Virus record (IMG/VR): IMGVR_UViG_3300050021_000824
Span: 1 to 39,458 of that record
Origin: a virus
Reading direction: 5' to 3' (one strand)
DNA length: 39,458 nucleotides
Shown here: one piece after another, positions 8,354-16,361 of the stretch
Numbering within the stretch: the stretch's first letter is position 1
Layout of the letters: the number at the start of each line of letters is the position of its first letter
Translations under genes and position numbers: made by a program
Notes under the pieces: model-generated
Told to the model about the DNA's origin: nothing
Database searches by the model: none
The model's input: only the letters and a program-made list of their open reading frames with translations

Positions 8354-8967
8354 TGAATAAACAAGAAGCTATACCTGCTTATCCTCTTACATGGCCGGAA
8401 GGTTATAAACGATTTAACAATAGGAAGGATTCCAGATTTGCAAGGAATTTGACCATTGCCTACGCAGCAGGTGAATTGGAAGCTGAGTTGACATTATTGG
8501 GGGTTAAAGATCCCATCCTCAGTACGAATGTTCCTTTGAAGTTAGCGGGAGGACCGAGATCAGGGTTTAATGTGGATGATCCAGGTGCTGCGGTTTACTT
8601 CAGAAGAAAAGAGAAGAATGTTGTATTAGCCTGCGATCGGTATAAGAGAGTCCAGGATAATATTCACGCAATTGCAAGGACCGTAAATTCTTTAAGACAA
8701 ATTGACAGGGATGGAGTTTCTGATTTTCTGGAGCGGGCATTTACCGGGTTTACTGCGATAGCGGAAAATGCAGGTCCTTCAAATGCGGCGTGGTGGGTGA
8801 TACTGGAGGTATCGGAAAACTGCACGATGGAGGAAGCTGAAAAAGCATGGAAGAAACAATGCAGGGAATATCATCCGGATAAGGGGAATGATTCAGGATT
8901 TATTTATGCAGTTAATGCTGCATGGGACAGAGCGAAAAAAGAGATAGCACTCAGGACTAATAACTAA
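8353..8967 (+). CDS. phage protein with C-terminal J domain
   Basis: A 204-residue protein. Residues 1-140 match a recurrent phage N-terminal region (YPLTWPEGYKR, then LGVKDPILSTNVPL and DDPGAAVYF). Residues 147-200 form a J domain with the HPD tripeptide at 174-176 inside CREYHPDKG. J domains stimulate the ATPase of DnaK-type chaperones, so this protein may recruit host DnaK to phage DNA or protein complexes, for example to remodel the transposase complex. That role is inference. The gene follows the small membrane protein and is followed by a 28-base gap. Confidence 0.8.
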   Translation: MNKQEAIPAYPLTWPEGYKRFNNRKDSRFARNLTIAYAAGELEAELTLLGVKDPILSTNVPLKLAGGPRSGFNVDDPGAAVYFRRKEKNVVLACDRYKRVQDNIHAIARTVNSLRQIDRDGVSDFLERAFTGFTAIAENAGPSNAAWWVILEVSENCTMEEAEKAWKKQCREYHPDKGNDSGFIYAVNAAWDRAKKEIALRTNN

Positions 8968-8995
8968 TTCTATAAAAATAAAACGGAGTTCAATA

Positions 8996-9259
8996 ATGAC
9001 TGAGGAAGAAAAGAAGTTTGTTAAAATGCTTACAAAGGGAGCGCGGGAAATTGGTGATTGGGTCCAGGTTATAAAATTTGGACAAGAAAAATTAATGAAG
9101 GAACAGATTTTCCTCTGGGGATTAATTGTTGATAGAGTTGAGGTTGAAATGGATTCAATAGTACCGGCAGGAATGGGGCATCCTTGTTTACCGGAAGCCC
9201 TCAATTTTGTTCTTCAAGAGTTGGGTTATCATATTATTCCAAATATCACAGACAATTAG
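8996..9259 (+). CDS. small hypothetical protein
   Basis: An 87-residue protein starting at ATG with an upstream GGAG ribosome binding site. It opens with an acidic-basic helix (TEEEKKFVKMLTKGAREIGDW) and ends with a Pro/Gly-rich section. No family is recognised. It is followed eleven bases later by the start of the gene broken by a TAA codon. Confidence 0.5.
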   Translation: MTEEEKKFVKMLTKGAREIGDWVQVIKFGQEKLMKEQIFLWGLIVDRVEVEMDSIVPAGMGHPCLPEALNFVLQELGYHIIPNITDN

Positions 9260-9270
9260 GAGAATAGATT

Positions 9271-9699
9271 ATGACATTCAGACCAACATTGAGCAAAAAA
9301 GAACGCGCTTAACGCAGACAAATTAAAGTTCAGGATAGAGAAGCCGGTCAAATAAAAAGAGGGCTGATAAAATTTACACCGGCGGGAGGGACTAAACCAG
9401 GAGCGCTTCCTGTTACCAGGGTAATTTATAAAGGCGGAGATCTATATAAGAGATTCTATGATGAGCATGGGATGAAAAGAAAGGTGTTTGATCCGGAGAT
9501 TGAAAAGCTTCAGGCTTTATGCAATGAATGGAATGATAAATATTCGAAAGGGACCCCGGTGATAGCTACTAAAGATGACGGTTCTACTTTTGAAAGCAGG
9601 ACAAAAACAATTGCTCAGGTATTGAACAATCATTCTGCAGTAATATGGCCTTCAGGAATAGCGGGTTGTTATTTGTTAGGGAGGGTGAAGGCTAAATGA
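9271..9699 (+). pseudogene. conserved phage protein interrupted by an in-frame TAA
   Basis: The ATG at 9271 has a ribosome binding site (TTAGGAGAAT) and starts a frame that reads MTFRPTLSKKERA, then TAA at 9310-9312. The same frame then stays open for 128 codons to 9699, with natural-looking sequence on both sides (KKERA, stop, RRQIKVQDREAG). The whole would make about 142 residues. The C-terminal part, with DDGSTFESRTKTIAQVLNN then WPSGIAGCYLLGRV, resembles a common small phage protein of unknown function. No in-frame ATG, GTG or TTG exists between the stop and 9472, where a shorter 75-residue product could begin without a good ribosome binding site. This is a nonsense mutation, a sequencing error or a readthrough site. 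Confidence 0.75.
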
Positions 9700-10226
9700 G
9701 AAAAGGAACGAGAAGTATATTGTTTGGTGTTCATCAATTTATATGGCATCCGATCACCGTTTACATTGCATGGATCTATTTATACCATAAACTTCCATCA
9801 TTAAAGGAAACCATTTGTATTATAATACATGATTGGGGTTATTGGGGAAAAAATAATATGGACGATGAAGAAGGCGAAACGCATCCGGAATTAGGAGCAA
9901 AAATTGCCGGTAAGATATTAGGTGATGATTATTATTGGATGTGTCTCCTGCATTCACGTCATTATGCAAAAACTCTTGGTAAGGAACCGTCTCCTTTATG
10001 CTGGGCTGATAAATTAAGTATTATAATGGAACCATATTGGCTTTATCTTCCAAGAGCATATGCCAGCGGTGAGTTATTTGAATACAGAAAAATTGCTTCA
10101 GAATTTATTTCATTAACATCTACCCATAGAGAATGGTATAAATGGGTAAGAGAAAGGCTGATTAAATTGGGTCAGGAAAGACGGGGAGACGCAGTTCCTT
10201 ATATGAGTAGAAATAATATTTACTAA
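9696..10226 (+). CDS. HD-domain-like phosphohydrolase
   Basis: A 176-residue protein with the spaced metal ligands of HD-type hydrolases: His18 in WHPI, His45-Asp46 in IIIHDWGYWG, His63 in ETHPELG, His86 and His89 in LHSRHYA, and Asp105 in CWADKLS. HD enzymes often hydrolyse phosphate esters of nucleotides, so a role in nucleotide metabolism or signalling during infection is plausible, but the substrate is not visible. It overlaps the stop of the interrupted gene by four bases (ATGA). The N terminus has a hydrophobic patch that is more likely core than membrane. Confidence 0.6.
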   Translation: MRKGTRSILFGVHQFIWHPITVYIAWIYLYHKLPSLKETICIIIHDWGYWGKNNMDDEEGETHPELGAKIAGKILGDDYYWMCLLHSRHYAKTLGKEPSPLCWADKLSIIMEPYWLYLPRAYASGELFEYRKIASEFISLTSTHREWYKWVRERLIKLGQERRGDAVPYMSRNNIY

Positions 10227-10236
10227 AGGTGATCAA

Positions 10237-10479
10237 ATGAATAATGATAATAATTCAAAACTATTTGCGGCGGGATATACAATTATCAGGAAAGATGAAT
10301 CGAGGCTTATTATAAAGAAACTATGCCGGGCTAAATCATCTGACGCGATTTCAATAACTACCGGGAAATCGTTATTAGGTCTCAGCTGGCAGGATATAGA
10401 GAAAGATTTCAAAACAAAGGCGGCTTTGAAAAGAAGGTATGATGAATTATTAAAAGATAATAGAACAATCGAAGGTTAA
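10237..10479 (+). CDS. small hypothetical protein
   Basis: An 80-residue protein with an upstream AAGGTGA ribosome binding site. The N-terminal half is beta-like (FAAGYTIIRKDESRLIIKKL) and the C-terminal half is helical, ending LKRRYDELLKD. No family was recognised. It sits two bases before the next gene in the early operon. Confidence 0.5.
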   Translation: MNNDNNSKLFAAGYTIIRKDESRLIIKKLCRAKSSDAISITTGKSLLGLSWQDIEKDFKTKAALKRRYDELLKDNRTIEG

Positions 10480-10481
10480 AG

Positions 10482-10748
10482 ATGGTATGGAATAAATATG
10501 TGGACGGCGTGGCTCCCCATAAGGAATATTTCTTTGATATCAATGGGAATAAATTTCGCGGTAACCATAACGGCAAAGGCTGGTGTTTATATAAGATCGC
10601 TAATAGTGAATGGGAAAGTGAACGTTTAATAGCCTCGGAATTGAAGAGCAAAAAACATTTACTTGTAGAAATTAGAAACTTCACGGGAATTATAACGGGG
10701 GACATTCTTATTACCGATCGGGAAGGAAAGAAACAGAGGAATTTTTGA
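10482..10748 (+). CDS. small hypothetical protein
   Basis: An 88-residue protein rich in aromatic, Gly and Asn residues in its first half (DINGNKFRGNHNGKGWCLYK), which suggests a small beta domain. Its TGA overlaps the ATG of the nucleotidyltransferase-like gene. Function unknown. Confidence 0.5.
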   Translation: MVWNKYVDGVAPHKEYFFDINGNKFRGNHNGKGWCLYKIANSEWESERLIASELKSKKHLLVEIRNFTGIITGDILITDREGKKQRNF

Positions 10749-11275
10749 TGGAATATAAAAGAGCATATGGGATTGCAAAGAAGTATTGGGAGCTGCTGAA
10801 GCCTTTCTGTGTTGAGAAGAGGTGTAGAGTGGGTGGAAGTGTTCGGAGGCTGAAGCCGGAATGCGGGGATATTGAGATCGTATGCATCCCGCTGACGATT
10901 AAAATATTCCCTCCTGGATTGTTTGTGGCTCCGAAGATTCAGAGGCATCAGGGGTTTGTTGACCTGGTGAATTCTTTTACCAAGGTAAAAGGTGAAGCGA
11001 CCGGAAAATATACTCAGAGAATGCTGCCGGAAGGAATTAAGCTGGATCTGTTTATGTGCGATGAGAGTAACTTCGGATTGATGTGGATGCTGAGGACGGG
11101 ATCTGATTTGTTTTCTAAAAGGATGGTAACGGAAATTAAGGATCGCGGGTATTATTGCTATGATGGTTATTTGTGGAAGAGCGGGAGTCATGTAATGGTT
11201 CCGGTACCTGAGGAGAAGGATTTCTTTTCTATAACGGGGATGAAATATGTTGAACCGAAAATGAGAGTGAGTTGA
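10748..11275 (+). CDS. polymerase-X-like nucleotidyltransferase
   Basis: A 175-residue protein with the palm motif of family X DNA polymerases: GGSVRR at about residues 29-34, then GDIEIV with Asp41 and Glu43, and a third acidic residue in KLDLFM (Asp100). The C-terminal part (FGLMWMLRTGSDLFSKRM) matches the polymerase thumb-like segment. It lacks the N-terminal 8-kDa domain of full-length polymerase beta. Phage proteins of this form may add or fill nucleotides at DNA gaps, which would suit repair of transposition intermediates; that is inference. The start is ATG 10748 overlapping the previous stop. Confidence 0.72.
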   Translation: MEYKRAYGIAKKYWELLKPFCVEKRCRVGGSVRRLKPECGDIEIVCIPLTIKIFPPGLFVAPKIQRHQGFVDLVNSFTKVKGEATGKYTQRMLPEGIKLDLFMCDESNFGLMWMLRTGSDLFSKRMVTEIKDRGYYCYDGYLWKSGSHVMVPVPEEKDFFSITGMKYVEPKMRVS

Positions 11276-11277
11276 TT

Positions 11278-11493
11278 ATGGAAGAGCAGGAGAAAGTTTT
11301 GTGCCCGGAATGTCCAGGTGAATTGAAGATCAGTTATCCTGATGGGTTTTTGTTCAATAGAGTTGAAGCGGAATGTTCCAGGTGCGGGTTTAAGGATTCG
11401 GATGACGGGTATTCGAACGGAGAGGCTTTTAATGCACTTATAGAACGGTTAAATAACAGGCGTAAAAAGGTGTTTTATTATGATAAGAACTGA
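11278..11493 (+). CDS. small zinc-ribbon protein, Lar-like
   Basis: A 71-residue protein with two CxxC pairs: CPEC near residue 10 and CSRCG near residue 35, followed by an acidic Asp-rich turn and a helix (SNGEAFNALIERLNNR). This architecture is typical of Lar-type restriction alleviation proteins and other small phage zinc ribbons. The exact role cannot be told from sequence. ATG 11278 is preferred over the TTG two codons upstream. It overlaps the Mor-like gene by 14 bases. Confidence 0.55.
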   Translation: MEEQEKVLCPECPGELKISYPDGFLFNRVEAECSRCGFKDSDDGYSNGEAFNALIERLNNRRKKVFYYDKN

Positions 11494-11797
11494 TTGGATT
11501 CAGGAACTTGAGTGGCAGAAGCTTCTTCCAGGTGAGATGAAAGAGGTAGCTGAAATAATTGGTATCGAGAATACTTTGAAGCTTATGGAGAAGTTTGGAA
11601 AAACTCATGTGTATTTTACCGAGAAGCCGCTGCTGGAAATGAAGAGGTTATATATCGGGCTTCATCTGAATGATGAGGATGTGAGGGCGCAGGATCTGGC
11701 AAGGATGCTGAATATGTCTGAGCGGTATGTTTTTAATGTAATAGCGGAATTGAAGAAGGAAGTGGATCAGGCGCAATTGAATATCTTTGGGAAATAA
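11480..11797 (+). CDS. Mor-like transcription activator
   Basis: A 105-residue homologue of the Mu middle operon regulator family (Mor/C). The dimerisation part is visible at residues 15-50 (EVAEIIGIENTLKLMEKFGKTHVYF), with the conserved beta-strand-like HVYF. The C-terminal helix-turn-helix follows (VRAQDLARMLNMSERYVFNVIAEL). In Mu, Mor and C bind dyad-symmetric sites upstream of middle and late promoters. Only one such gene is visible here, so it may drive the late promoters directly. The palindrome at 19203-19219 is a candidate target, by inference. Confidence 0.8.
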   Translation: MIRTDWIQELEWQKLLPGEMKEVAEIIGIENTLKLMEKFGKTHVYFTEKPLLEMKRLYIGLHLNDEDVRAQDLARMLNMSERYVFNVIAELKKEVDQAQLNIFGK

Positions 11798-11832
11798 AGT
11801 ATTTTATAGAAGTAATTATAAAGGTACCTATT

Positions 11833-12159
11833 ATGGGAGATATAAAACCGAGTAGCTTAACATTGCAAAAAGCAAATAGCGAGATCACTACTGCTATTTT
11901 ACCTTGGATGAAAGTAAGAGGGCGCATTATGGAATTAGGCTCTAAGTCGATAAAACGTTCTTCTGAAGAAGCCAAACAGATTTTAGGCGGAAGGGTTCAA
12001 AAACTTAGCGATATTATTAAAGAATTGGAAGTTTCCATTGCTGAAGATATAAAGAAGAAATATGGGGTGGAGACTGAATATCTGGACTTTGAAAAAGAGG
12101 AGCATGATCAAATGAGAAAAAACTTAGATGATATTGACAAACATTTTAGTAAAGATTAA
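11833..12159 (+). CDS. hypothetical protein at end of early operon
   Basis: A 108-residue, highly charged and mostly helical protein. It could form a coiled coil over residues 50-105 (KLSDIIKELEVSIAEDIKKK). It is the last plus-strand gene before the terminator. The 35-base gap after the Mor-like gene contains an A/T-rich stretch. No family was recognised. Confidence 0.5.
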   Translation: MGDIKPSSLTLQKANSEITTAILPWMKVRGRIMELGSKSIKRSSEEAKQILGGRVQKLSDIIKELEVSIAEDIKKKYGVETEYLDFEKEEHDQMRKNLDDIDKHFSKD

Positions 12160-12188
12160 ATCAATAGCGAGAATGTTGCGATGTTCGA

Positions 12189-12214
12189 GGGAAGCTGAGA
12201 GGCTTCCCTTTTTT
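12189..12214 (+). terminator. rho-independent terminator of early operon
   Basis: A 7-bp perfect stem (GGGAAGC at 12189-12195 and GCTTCCC at 12202-12208) with a 6-nt loop is followed by six T residues. It lies between the last early gene and the convergent packaging module. A tandem copy of TTGTCAACTT follows at about 12237-12256. The stem alone may also act on the minus strand, although no U-tract is seen in that orientation. Confidence 0.85.
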
Positions 12215-12262
12215 GTTTTAAATAGTTGGGGAAAATTTGTCAACTTTTGTCAACTTGGGGGA

Positions 12263-12835
12263 TTAGGGGGTGCGGCGCATGTAATCGGAGATGGCGAGTT
12301 TGATTTTGGTAATGTCTGAATTGTTGATTTTCAGGAAGGGACGGGCAGGAATAGTTATTGAATGAGCTTTGAAGGTCATGGCCTGTTTAATAACCCGCGC
12401 ATTTCTTGCTTTCTCCCCCATCCTTTTGAACTTACCTTTTTTATTTCCTTTGGTAAATCTCATACGTTCGTAGATTTCACTGCGGGCGGCGATGTTGATT
12501 GTGCCTCCCATCTGGAGAATACGCGCGTAGATTTTATTGGTCCCCACCTGTGCAAAATCATTTCCATACTTCTGGGTTATGGATCCTATCAGTCCTGAAG
12601 CTCCATGCCGGTTCAATATTTTACCGGGCCAAAGATGTAAGCGGGTGCGTTCTTTTATTGTGGACTTTGCAAGCTGCTGCCATTTGGTATTGCGCGCACC
12701 TTCTGTCTTGAAATTTTCTTCTACTGCAAAATTGAGTATGCCTGCGATGGTACGCATTACAGGTTTTAAGTTTTTGGACTTTTCGGCGAGTGGTTTTAAT
12801 GCATCATCTAATTCATGTATATCAATGGTGCTCAT
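12263..12835 (-). CDS. virion morphogenesis protein (Mu gpG-like)
   Basis: A 190-residue protein of the phage virion morphogenesis / tail S family, represented in Mu by gpG, involved in tail or head completion. Family-like features are the N-terminal helical region (HELDDALKPLAEKSKNL), the WQQL segment after a Lys/Asn turn, the Gly-rich YARILQMGGTI strand and the C-terminal IPARPFL motif. I chose the ATG at 12835, which gives the usual short N terminus; an in-frame ATG at 12886 would add 17 residues and overlap the upstream gene more. It is the last gene of the minus-strand module. Confidence 0.75.
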   Translation of the reverse strand: MSTIDIHELDDALKPLAEKSKNLKPVMRTIAGILNFAVEENFKTEGARNTKWQQLAKSTIKERTRLHLWPGKILNRHGASGLIGSITQKYGNDFAQVGTNKIYARILQMGGTINIAARSEIYERMRFTKGNKKGKFKRMGEKARNARVIKQAMTFKAHSITIPARPFLKINNSDITKIKLAISDYMRRTP

Positions 12836-13334
12836 AATACCGGTAGAGGGATTGAAGATTTTTAGGCGGTTCTTTGGAGCCGTCATAGACTACGAATGAT
12901 TGTATGATTTTACTATTCACAGGTTCAAGAAGTTTATTGATCATCCTAAAGGTTGAACCAGAATAGAAACTATCATCAACAAAAATAAAATTCTTTGAGT
13001 GAAGTTCCGAATGTTCTGCGATAATCAATATTGATACAATGTCGTTATTTCTGAGGCTGCCGGGTAATTTAAAAGGTTCGATAAAATAATTTTCTTTATA
13101 CCATTTGGAAAAAGCTTCTCCGAATTTTCCAGAGCAAATTATATTATCGAAAGGATCGATAACTCTTTCCGGGTATATTTTATCAGTAAGCTGTTGGAAT
13201 ATATTTTCACAGGCAAGGCAATTATCGAGCTCGTCAAAGAATGCCTGTCCTCCGGTATGCTTTTCAATTAAATGTGAAACAAGATCCGGAAGGGAAAGCT
13301 GGGAGATGTTATTAGGTTCGAGTGTTATATTCAT
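12822..13334 (-). CDS. phosphoribosyltransferase-like protein
   Basis: A 170-residue protein whose residues 116-128 read FIFVDDSFYSGST. This is the PRPP-binding loop pattern of type I phosphoribosyltransferases: hydrophobic strand, two Asp residues, then a small-residue loop ending Ser/Thr-Gly-Ser-Thr. Asp120-Asp121 and Ser125-Thr128 are the key residues. Upstream, NIICSGKFGEAFSKW could be the first loop of the fold. It overlaps the gpF-like gene by ATGA and the gpG-like gene by 14 bases, so it is co-translated with head genes. This is not part of the standard Mu morphogenesis set. The substrate is unknown; it may be a nucleotide-metabolism enzyme or a repurposed fold. Confidence 0.65.
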   Translation of the reverse strand: MNITLEPNNISQLSLPDLVSHLIEKHTGGQAFFDELDNCLACENIFQQLTDKIYPERVIDPFDNIICSGKFGEAFSKWYKENYFIEPFKLPGSLRNNDIVSILIIAEHSELHSKNFIFVDDSFYSGSTFRMINKLLEPVNSKIIQSFVVYDGSKEPPKNLQSLYRYYEHH

Positions 13335-14107
13335 TGCGCTGTCTTGTTGTATTGTTTGACGAGTGAGGAATCGAATTTGGAAAGATCGGGAGTGAAGTTT
13401 TCTTTGCCGGGATTGTAAGCCCAGCCTGGTTCGGGCTGCATATCGATAATATCACCGGAGGCGATTTTGAGTCCGAGTTCTGTAACCTCAGATTTTGATA
13501 AAGCTCTTACTCGGCACTCACAACCAAAGCCATTTGGAGGATAATTAGTATCCCAAAAAGGATCATCAAAACGCAGAACCATTCCATTTAGTTTAGCATG
13601 GTAAGGACGTTTGTTGGGACGATCGACCTGCACCCACATCCAATAGGGGCGGTCATCTGCCTCTTCAATTTGTGTTTTGTAATGACCGGCGGACATGGAG
13701 GTACGAATGTTTGTGCGGTAGATGGTTTCGAGACGGCGCGGAGATCCGAGCTGAACAATTTTATCGGGATCGACTCCGGAGGCGGTATCATAACCGGGGA
13801 CTTCACTTGCAGGAACTTTTCCCCACCAGCCCTGCTCTTTCAATAGGGGTTCGAGTTCACGTTTGAACTGATCGAATGTAATTCCATCAGTTAATGATTT
13901 AGTTACTTCATCACGGATGTCCTGAAGGATGTCGAGTTTCATTACCTTGGCAACGGTGAAAGCTTTGTTGTGCGCTGCTTCCCAGGTATCCTGCCAGTCC
14001 CATGAGAATTTAAAACCTTTGGCTTCCAGATATGCGATTGCTTTTTCCGGAGCGAGGTTAAAAAGGAATTGAAGTTCCGGCAATATGTCAGTTGGTATAT
14101 CTGGCAT
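13331..14107 (-). CDS. minor head protein, Mu gpF-like
   Basis: A 258-residue protein of the Mu gpF / SPP1 gp7 family, a minor capsid protein injected or placed at the portal. The family core is at the C-terminal half: RRLETIYRTNIRTSMSAGHY, then WVQVDRPNKRPYHAKLNG and the Cys-containing PPNGFGCECRVRALS. It abuts the portal gene (stop and start share base 14107) and overlaps the phosphoribosyltransferase-like gene, in standard Mu order portal then gpF. Confidence 0.85.
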   Translation of the reverse strand: MPDIPTDILPELQFLFNLAPEKAIAYLEAKGFKFSWDWQDTWEAAHNKAFTVAKVMKLDILQDIRDEVTKSLTDGITFDQFKRELEPLLKEQGWWGKVPASEVPGYDTASGVDPDKIVQLGSPRRLETIYRTNIRTSMSAGHYKTQIEEADDRPYWMWVQVDRPNKRPYHAKLNGMVLRFDDPFWDTNYPPNGFGCECRVRALSKSEVTELGLKIASGDIIDMQPEPGWAYNPGKENFTPDLSKFDSSLVKQYNKTAQ

Positions 14108-15900
14108 TATTGATTAGGGTTTAAGCGGCCCTGGATTTCTGCAAAGAAAAAAACTTTTGTTAAGAGATCTTCAAGCTGAGAGGTTTTCATTTTAGGAAAA
14201 AGTTCAGCAAGCTTTTTTTCTACTTCTGAAAATTCAGCAGAGTCATTTATTAATTTGATAACAGGTTTTAGTGTCTGTTCAATTTGCGTCTGCATGAGTT
14301 TTTCGGGAATGGAATTCATGATTGCAGATATAAGTTCTGCTGCAGGATCTGTTTTGGAACCTTCGGCGAAAGCGGGAACGCCGAAAGAATCGAATGATTT
14401 TGGTTTGCGGGTTTTGGAAAATAAATCTTGAAAGAAATCCACAATGGCTGTTCCGAATATTGATTTAACCGCATTGGGTTTGCCGGACAAGGAGAGATAT
14501 TTCTTTAAGTAATTAAAGTTGTCATAATCTGCATCTGTGAATTCCCGGAATGTAGGTGCGGGAGGAATGGGATTATTCGGGTCCGTTGGATTTGGATTGT
14601 TGGGATCTGCATTTGGATCTGCCGGAGGAATTATTGCATTGGGATCCGTACCGGGTTTAGGTGTAATGACTGGAGCAGGTATGGGCATATCTTCGAGATC
14701 TTCGTCTTTGAATCCATAGGTAGTCTGCAAATAAGATAATGTTAATTTTCTGCCGGATGGAGTTAAAACTTTTTCAACAAGGAGTGCGTCACGGTCAGCC
14801 TGGGCTTTGTCTACATCATCCTGACCATACAGGGAGAAGGTTGCGCGATCGGTAGAAGTAAAATTAAGATCGTAAATCCATTCAATCAAAGTATCGAATG
14901 CTTCCTGAATCATATTGCGATCTTTTAAGTGCTCGGCTGCGAGCATGTTCTCATGAACTTTTCCGGCGGCATAACTGCCACGATCACCGACTTGAGTAGT
15001 AAGTGTTTGAGTTAGAAATGCCATACTGATTTCTTCATTAGCACAATCTTTTAATCCTTTGTAAATATCAGCACTGGCACCTTTGGATGCGGATTCTTTA
15101 AGATCGACAGATGAATCATCAGGGATAACGGCGACTGCATCCTGAATCATATTGGAAAGTGTTGAGAGTAATTTGTTTGTATCCTCATTACTGGTTCCTC
15201 TCGGCTGCTTACCAATTGCCCAGGGCATGCCATATTTTTCAGCGAAGTAAAGCCAGAACTTCATACCACCATGTTTGAAGGTGATTGGCCAGAAGCATTT
15301 GCTTAGGAGAGGATCGCCATAGGGATTCTGATAAGTAGCGTTATGAGAAACGACAATGAATTTTTTATCAGGGACCGGTTCTCCAAATGTGGGATTGTTT
15401 TTTGTAAGGAAGCGAAGTTCACCCTCGACACCGAAGACAAACCACTCCTGCGGGCGTTCTACAAATTTTGCCGGCATCATAGTTTTGGGATCCCATACGG
15501 CTTCCATGATTGCGAAACCATAAGCGGGAGCATCCAGCATTTCTGAAATGCACTGGCGGATATGAAGGTTCTTAAAACAATCTTCAATTTTTTTAGCTTC
15601 ACGGGATTTTGATTTTCCGCGGCTGATTTCCCAATCCATACTTTCGACACCGGATTTTCTTTGAGCGACTACGGAGGAAATTTTTGCATCGCTGTAGAGA
15701 TCGCGGTAGACTGCAATATCCTGCCCGGTTTTTTTAAGTACGGGATCCGGATTGGGCAGGTAGCCGAACATGTTTGAAAAATACTGGAAGGAATTATCGC
15801 GCGTTCCAATTTCTTTGAAGAGCTGATCTTTAGGCATGGAGTCGAGCTCAGCAAAGGAGATAAACTTATTGGGAGAAATATAGATGCCATTTTGAGCCAT
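14107..15900 (-). CDS. portal protein, Mu gp29-like (DUF935)
   Basis: A 597-residue portal protein, the dodecameric ring through which DNA enters the head. Family features are SSVVAQRKSGVESMDWEI near residue 80, a mid-section with EKYGMPWAIGKQPRG, and GSYAAGKVHENM around residue 305. A Pro/Asn/Asp-rich linker at about residues 390-445 (many PNADPNN-type repeats) separates the portal domain from a helical C-terminal part. It is longer than Mu gp29 (about 512 residues), mainly because of this linker and tail. It lies between a short exported protein and gpF. Confidence 0.88.
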   Translation of the reverse strand: MAQNGIYISPNKFISFAELDSMPKDQLFKEIGTRDNSFQYFSNMFGYLPNPDPVLKKTGQDIAVYRDLYSDAKISSVVAQRKSGVESMDWEISRGKSKSREAKKIEDCFKNLHIRQCISEMLDAPAYGFAIMEAVWDPKTMMPAKFVERPQEWFVFGVEGELRFLTKNNPTFGEPVPDKKFIVVSHNATYQNPYGDPLLSKCFWPITFKHGGMKFWLYFAEKYGMPWAIGKQPRGTSNEDTNKLLSTLSNMIQDAVAVIPDDSSVDLKESASKGASADIYKGLKDCANEEISMAFLTQTLTTQVGDRGSYAAGKVHENMLAAEHLKDRNMIQEAFDTLIEWIYDLNFTSTDRATFSLYGQDDVDKAQADRDALLVEKVLTPSGRKLTLSYLQTTYGFKDEDLEDMPIPAPVITPKPGTDPNAIIPPADPNADPNNPNPTDPNNPIPPAPTFREFTDADYDNFNYLKKYLSLSGKPNAVKSIFGTAIVDFFQDLFSKTRKPKSFDSFGVPAFAEGSKTDPAAELISAIMNSIPEKLMQTQIEQTLKPVIKLINDSAEFSEVEKKLAELFPKMKTSQLEDLLTKVFFFAEIQGRLNPNQ

Positions 15901-15901
15901 T

Positions 15902-16156
15902 TTAAAGCCTTTTTTCAGTTTTGGGAGAAAAATCCAGATACAGGGCTGTTTTATAGGTGTTTTTGCCGTTTGGTACCCGTTTTAATTCGATTATCTGGCG
16001 GGAGTCCGTGGGATTATACGCCGAAATCAACGTGGGGCATTTGTGAGCGTTTGGGGGCAAAATCGGGAAAGTAAGAATATTCATACTTTGAGGATAAAAA
16101 TAGGAAGCCAAAATAAACAAAATTATTATCAGGGTTTTGCGGGTAAGATTATTCAT
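15902..16156 (-). CDS. small protein with signal or membrane segment
   Basis: An 84-residue protein with a basic start and a hydrophobic helix (residues 8-22, TLIIILFILASYFYPQS). Serine and Gln after the hydrophobic part are compatible with signal peptidase cleavage. The mature part is basic with no motif. It is placed between terminase and portal, an unusual site for an exported protein. It ends one base before the portal start. Confidence 0.45.
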   Translation of the reverse strand: MNNLTRKTLIIILFILASYFYPQSMNILTFPILPPNAHKCPTLISAYNPTDSRQIIELKRVPNGKNTYKTALYLDFSPKTEKRL

Positions 16157-16361
16157 AGGTTTTCTTACCGATTAAAGTTATGAAGAGGAACTCGAAATAA
16201 TAGTGAGATCCCGGTTCAGTGGAGAATGGATCCAGAGTAATGGCGAGTAATGAATAATTATGGAAGTGTCCATTCCATGGAAACACTATTGTACCCAGAG
16301 AGAATTCAAAAACAAAAAAGATAATATCGATGGCGAGTTCCAGGGGAATAAATTTTATCAT
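16149..16361 (-). CDS. small hydrophobic protein
   Basis: A 70-residue protein rich in Phe, Ile and Leu with at least one possible membrane segment (LAIDIIFFVFEFSLGTIVF). It overlaps the terminase stop and the next small gene, as expected for coupled genes. It is unrecognised and could be a membrane accessory of lysis or packaging. Confidence 0.4.
   Translation of the reverse strand: MIKFIPLELAIDIIFFVFEFSLGTIVFPWNGHFHNYSLLAITLDPFSTEPGSHYYFEFLFITLIGKKTYE

Noticed and set aside
9310-9312. Genome-wide TAA recoding or tRNA suppression as an explanation of the in-frame TAA
   Set aside because: Many other genes in the window end in TAA directly before the next start, and the only tRNA gene found has anticodon CAT, so it cannot read TAA.
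10409-11191. 260-residue minus-strand frame opposite the nucleotidyltransferase gene
   Set aside because: It overlaps three plus-strand genes with recognisable motifs and tight stop/start overlaps; its translation is Pro/Leu/Ile/Ser-rich without domain-like order, typical of an antisense shadow.
13598-13866. Two plus-strand frames opposite the gpF-like gene
   Set aside because: They lie entirely within a clear minus-strand head gene and have no ribosome binding sites.
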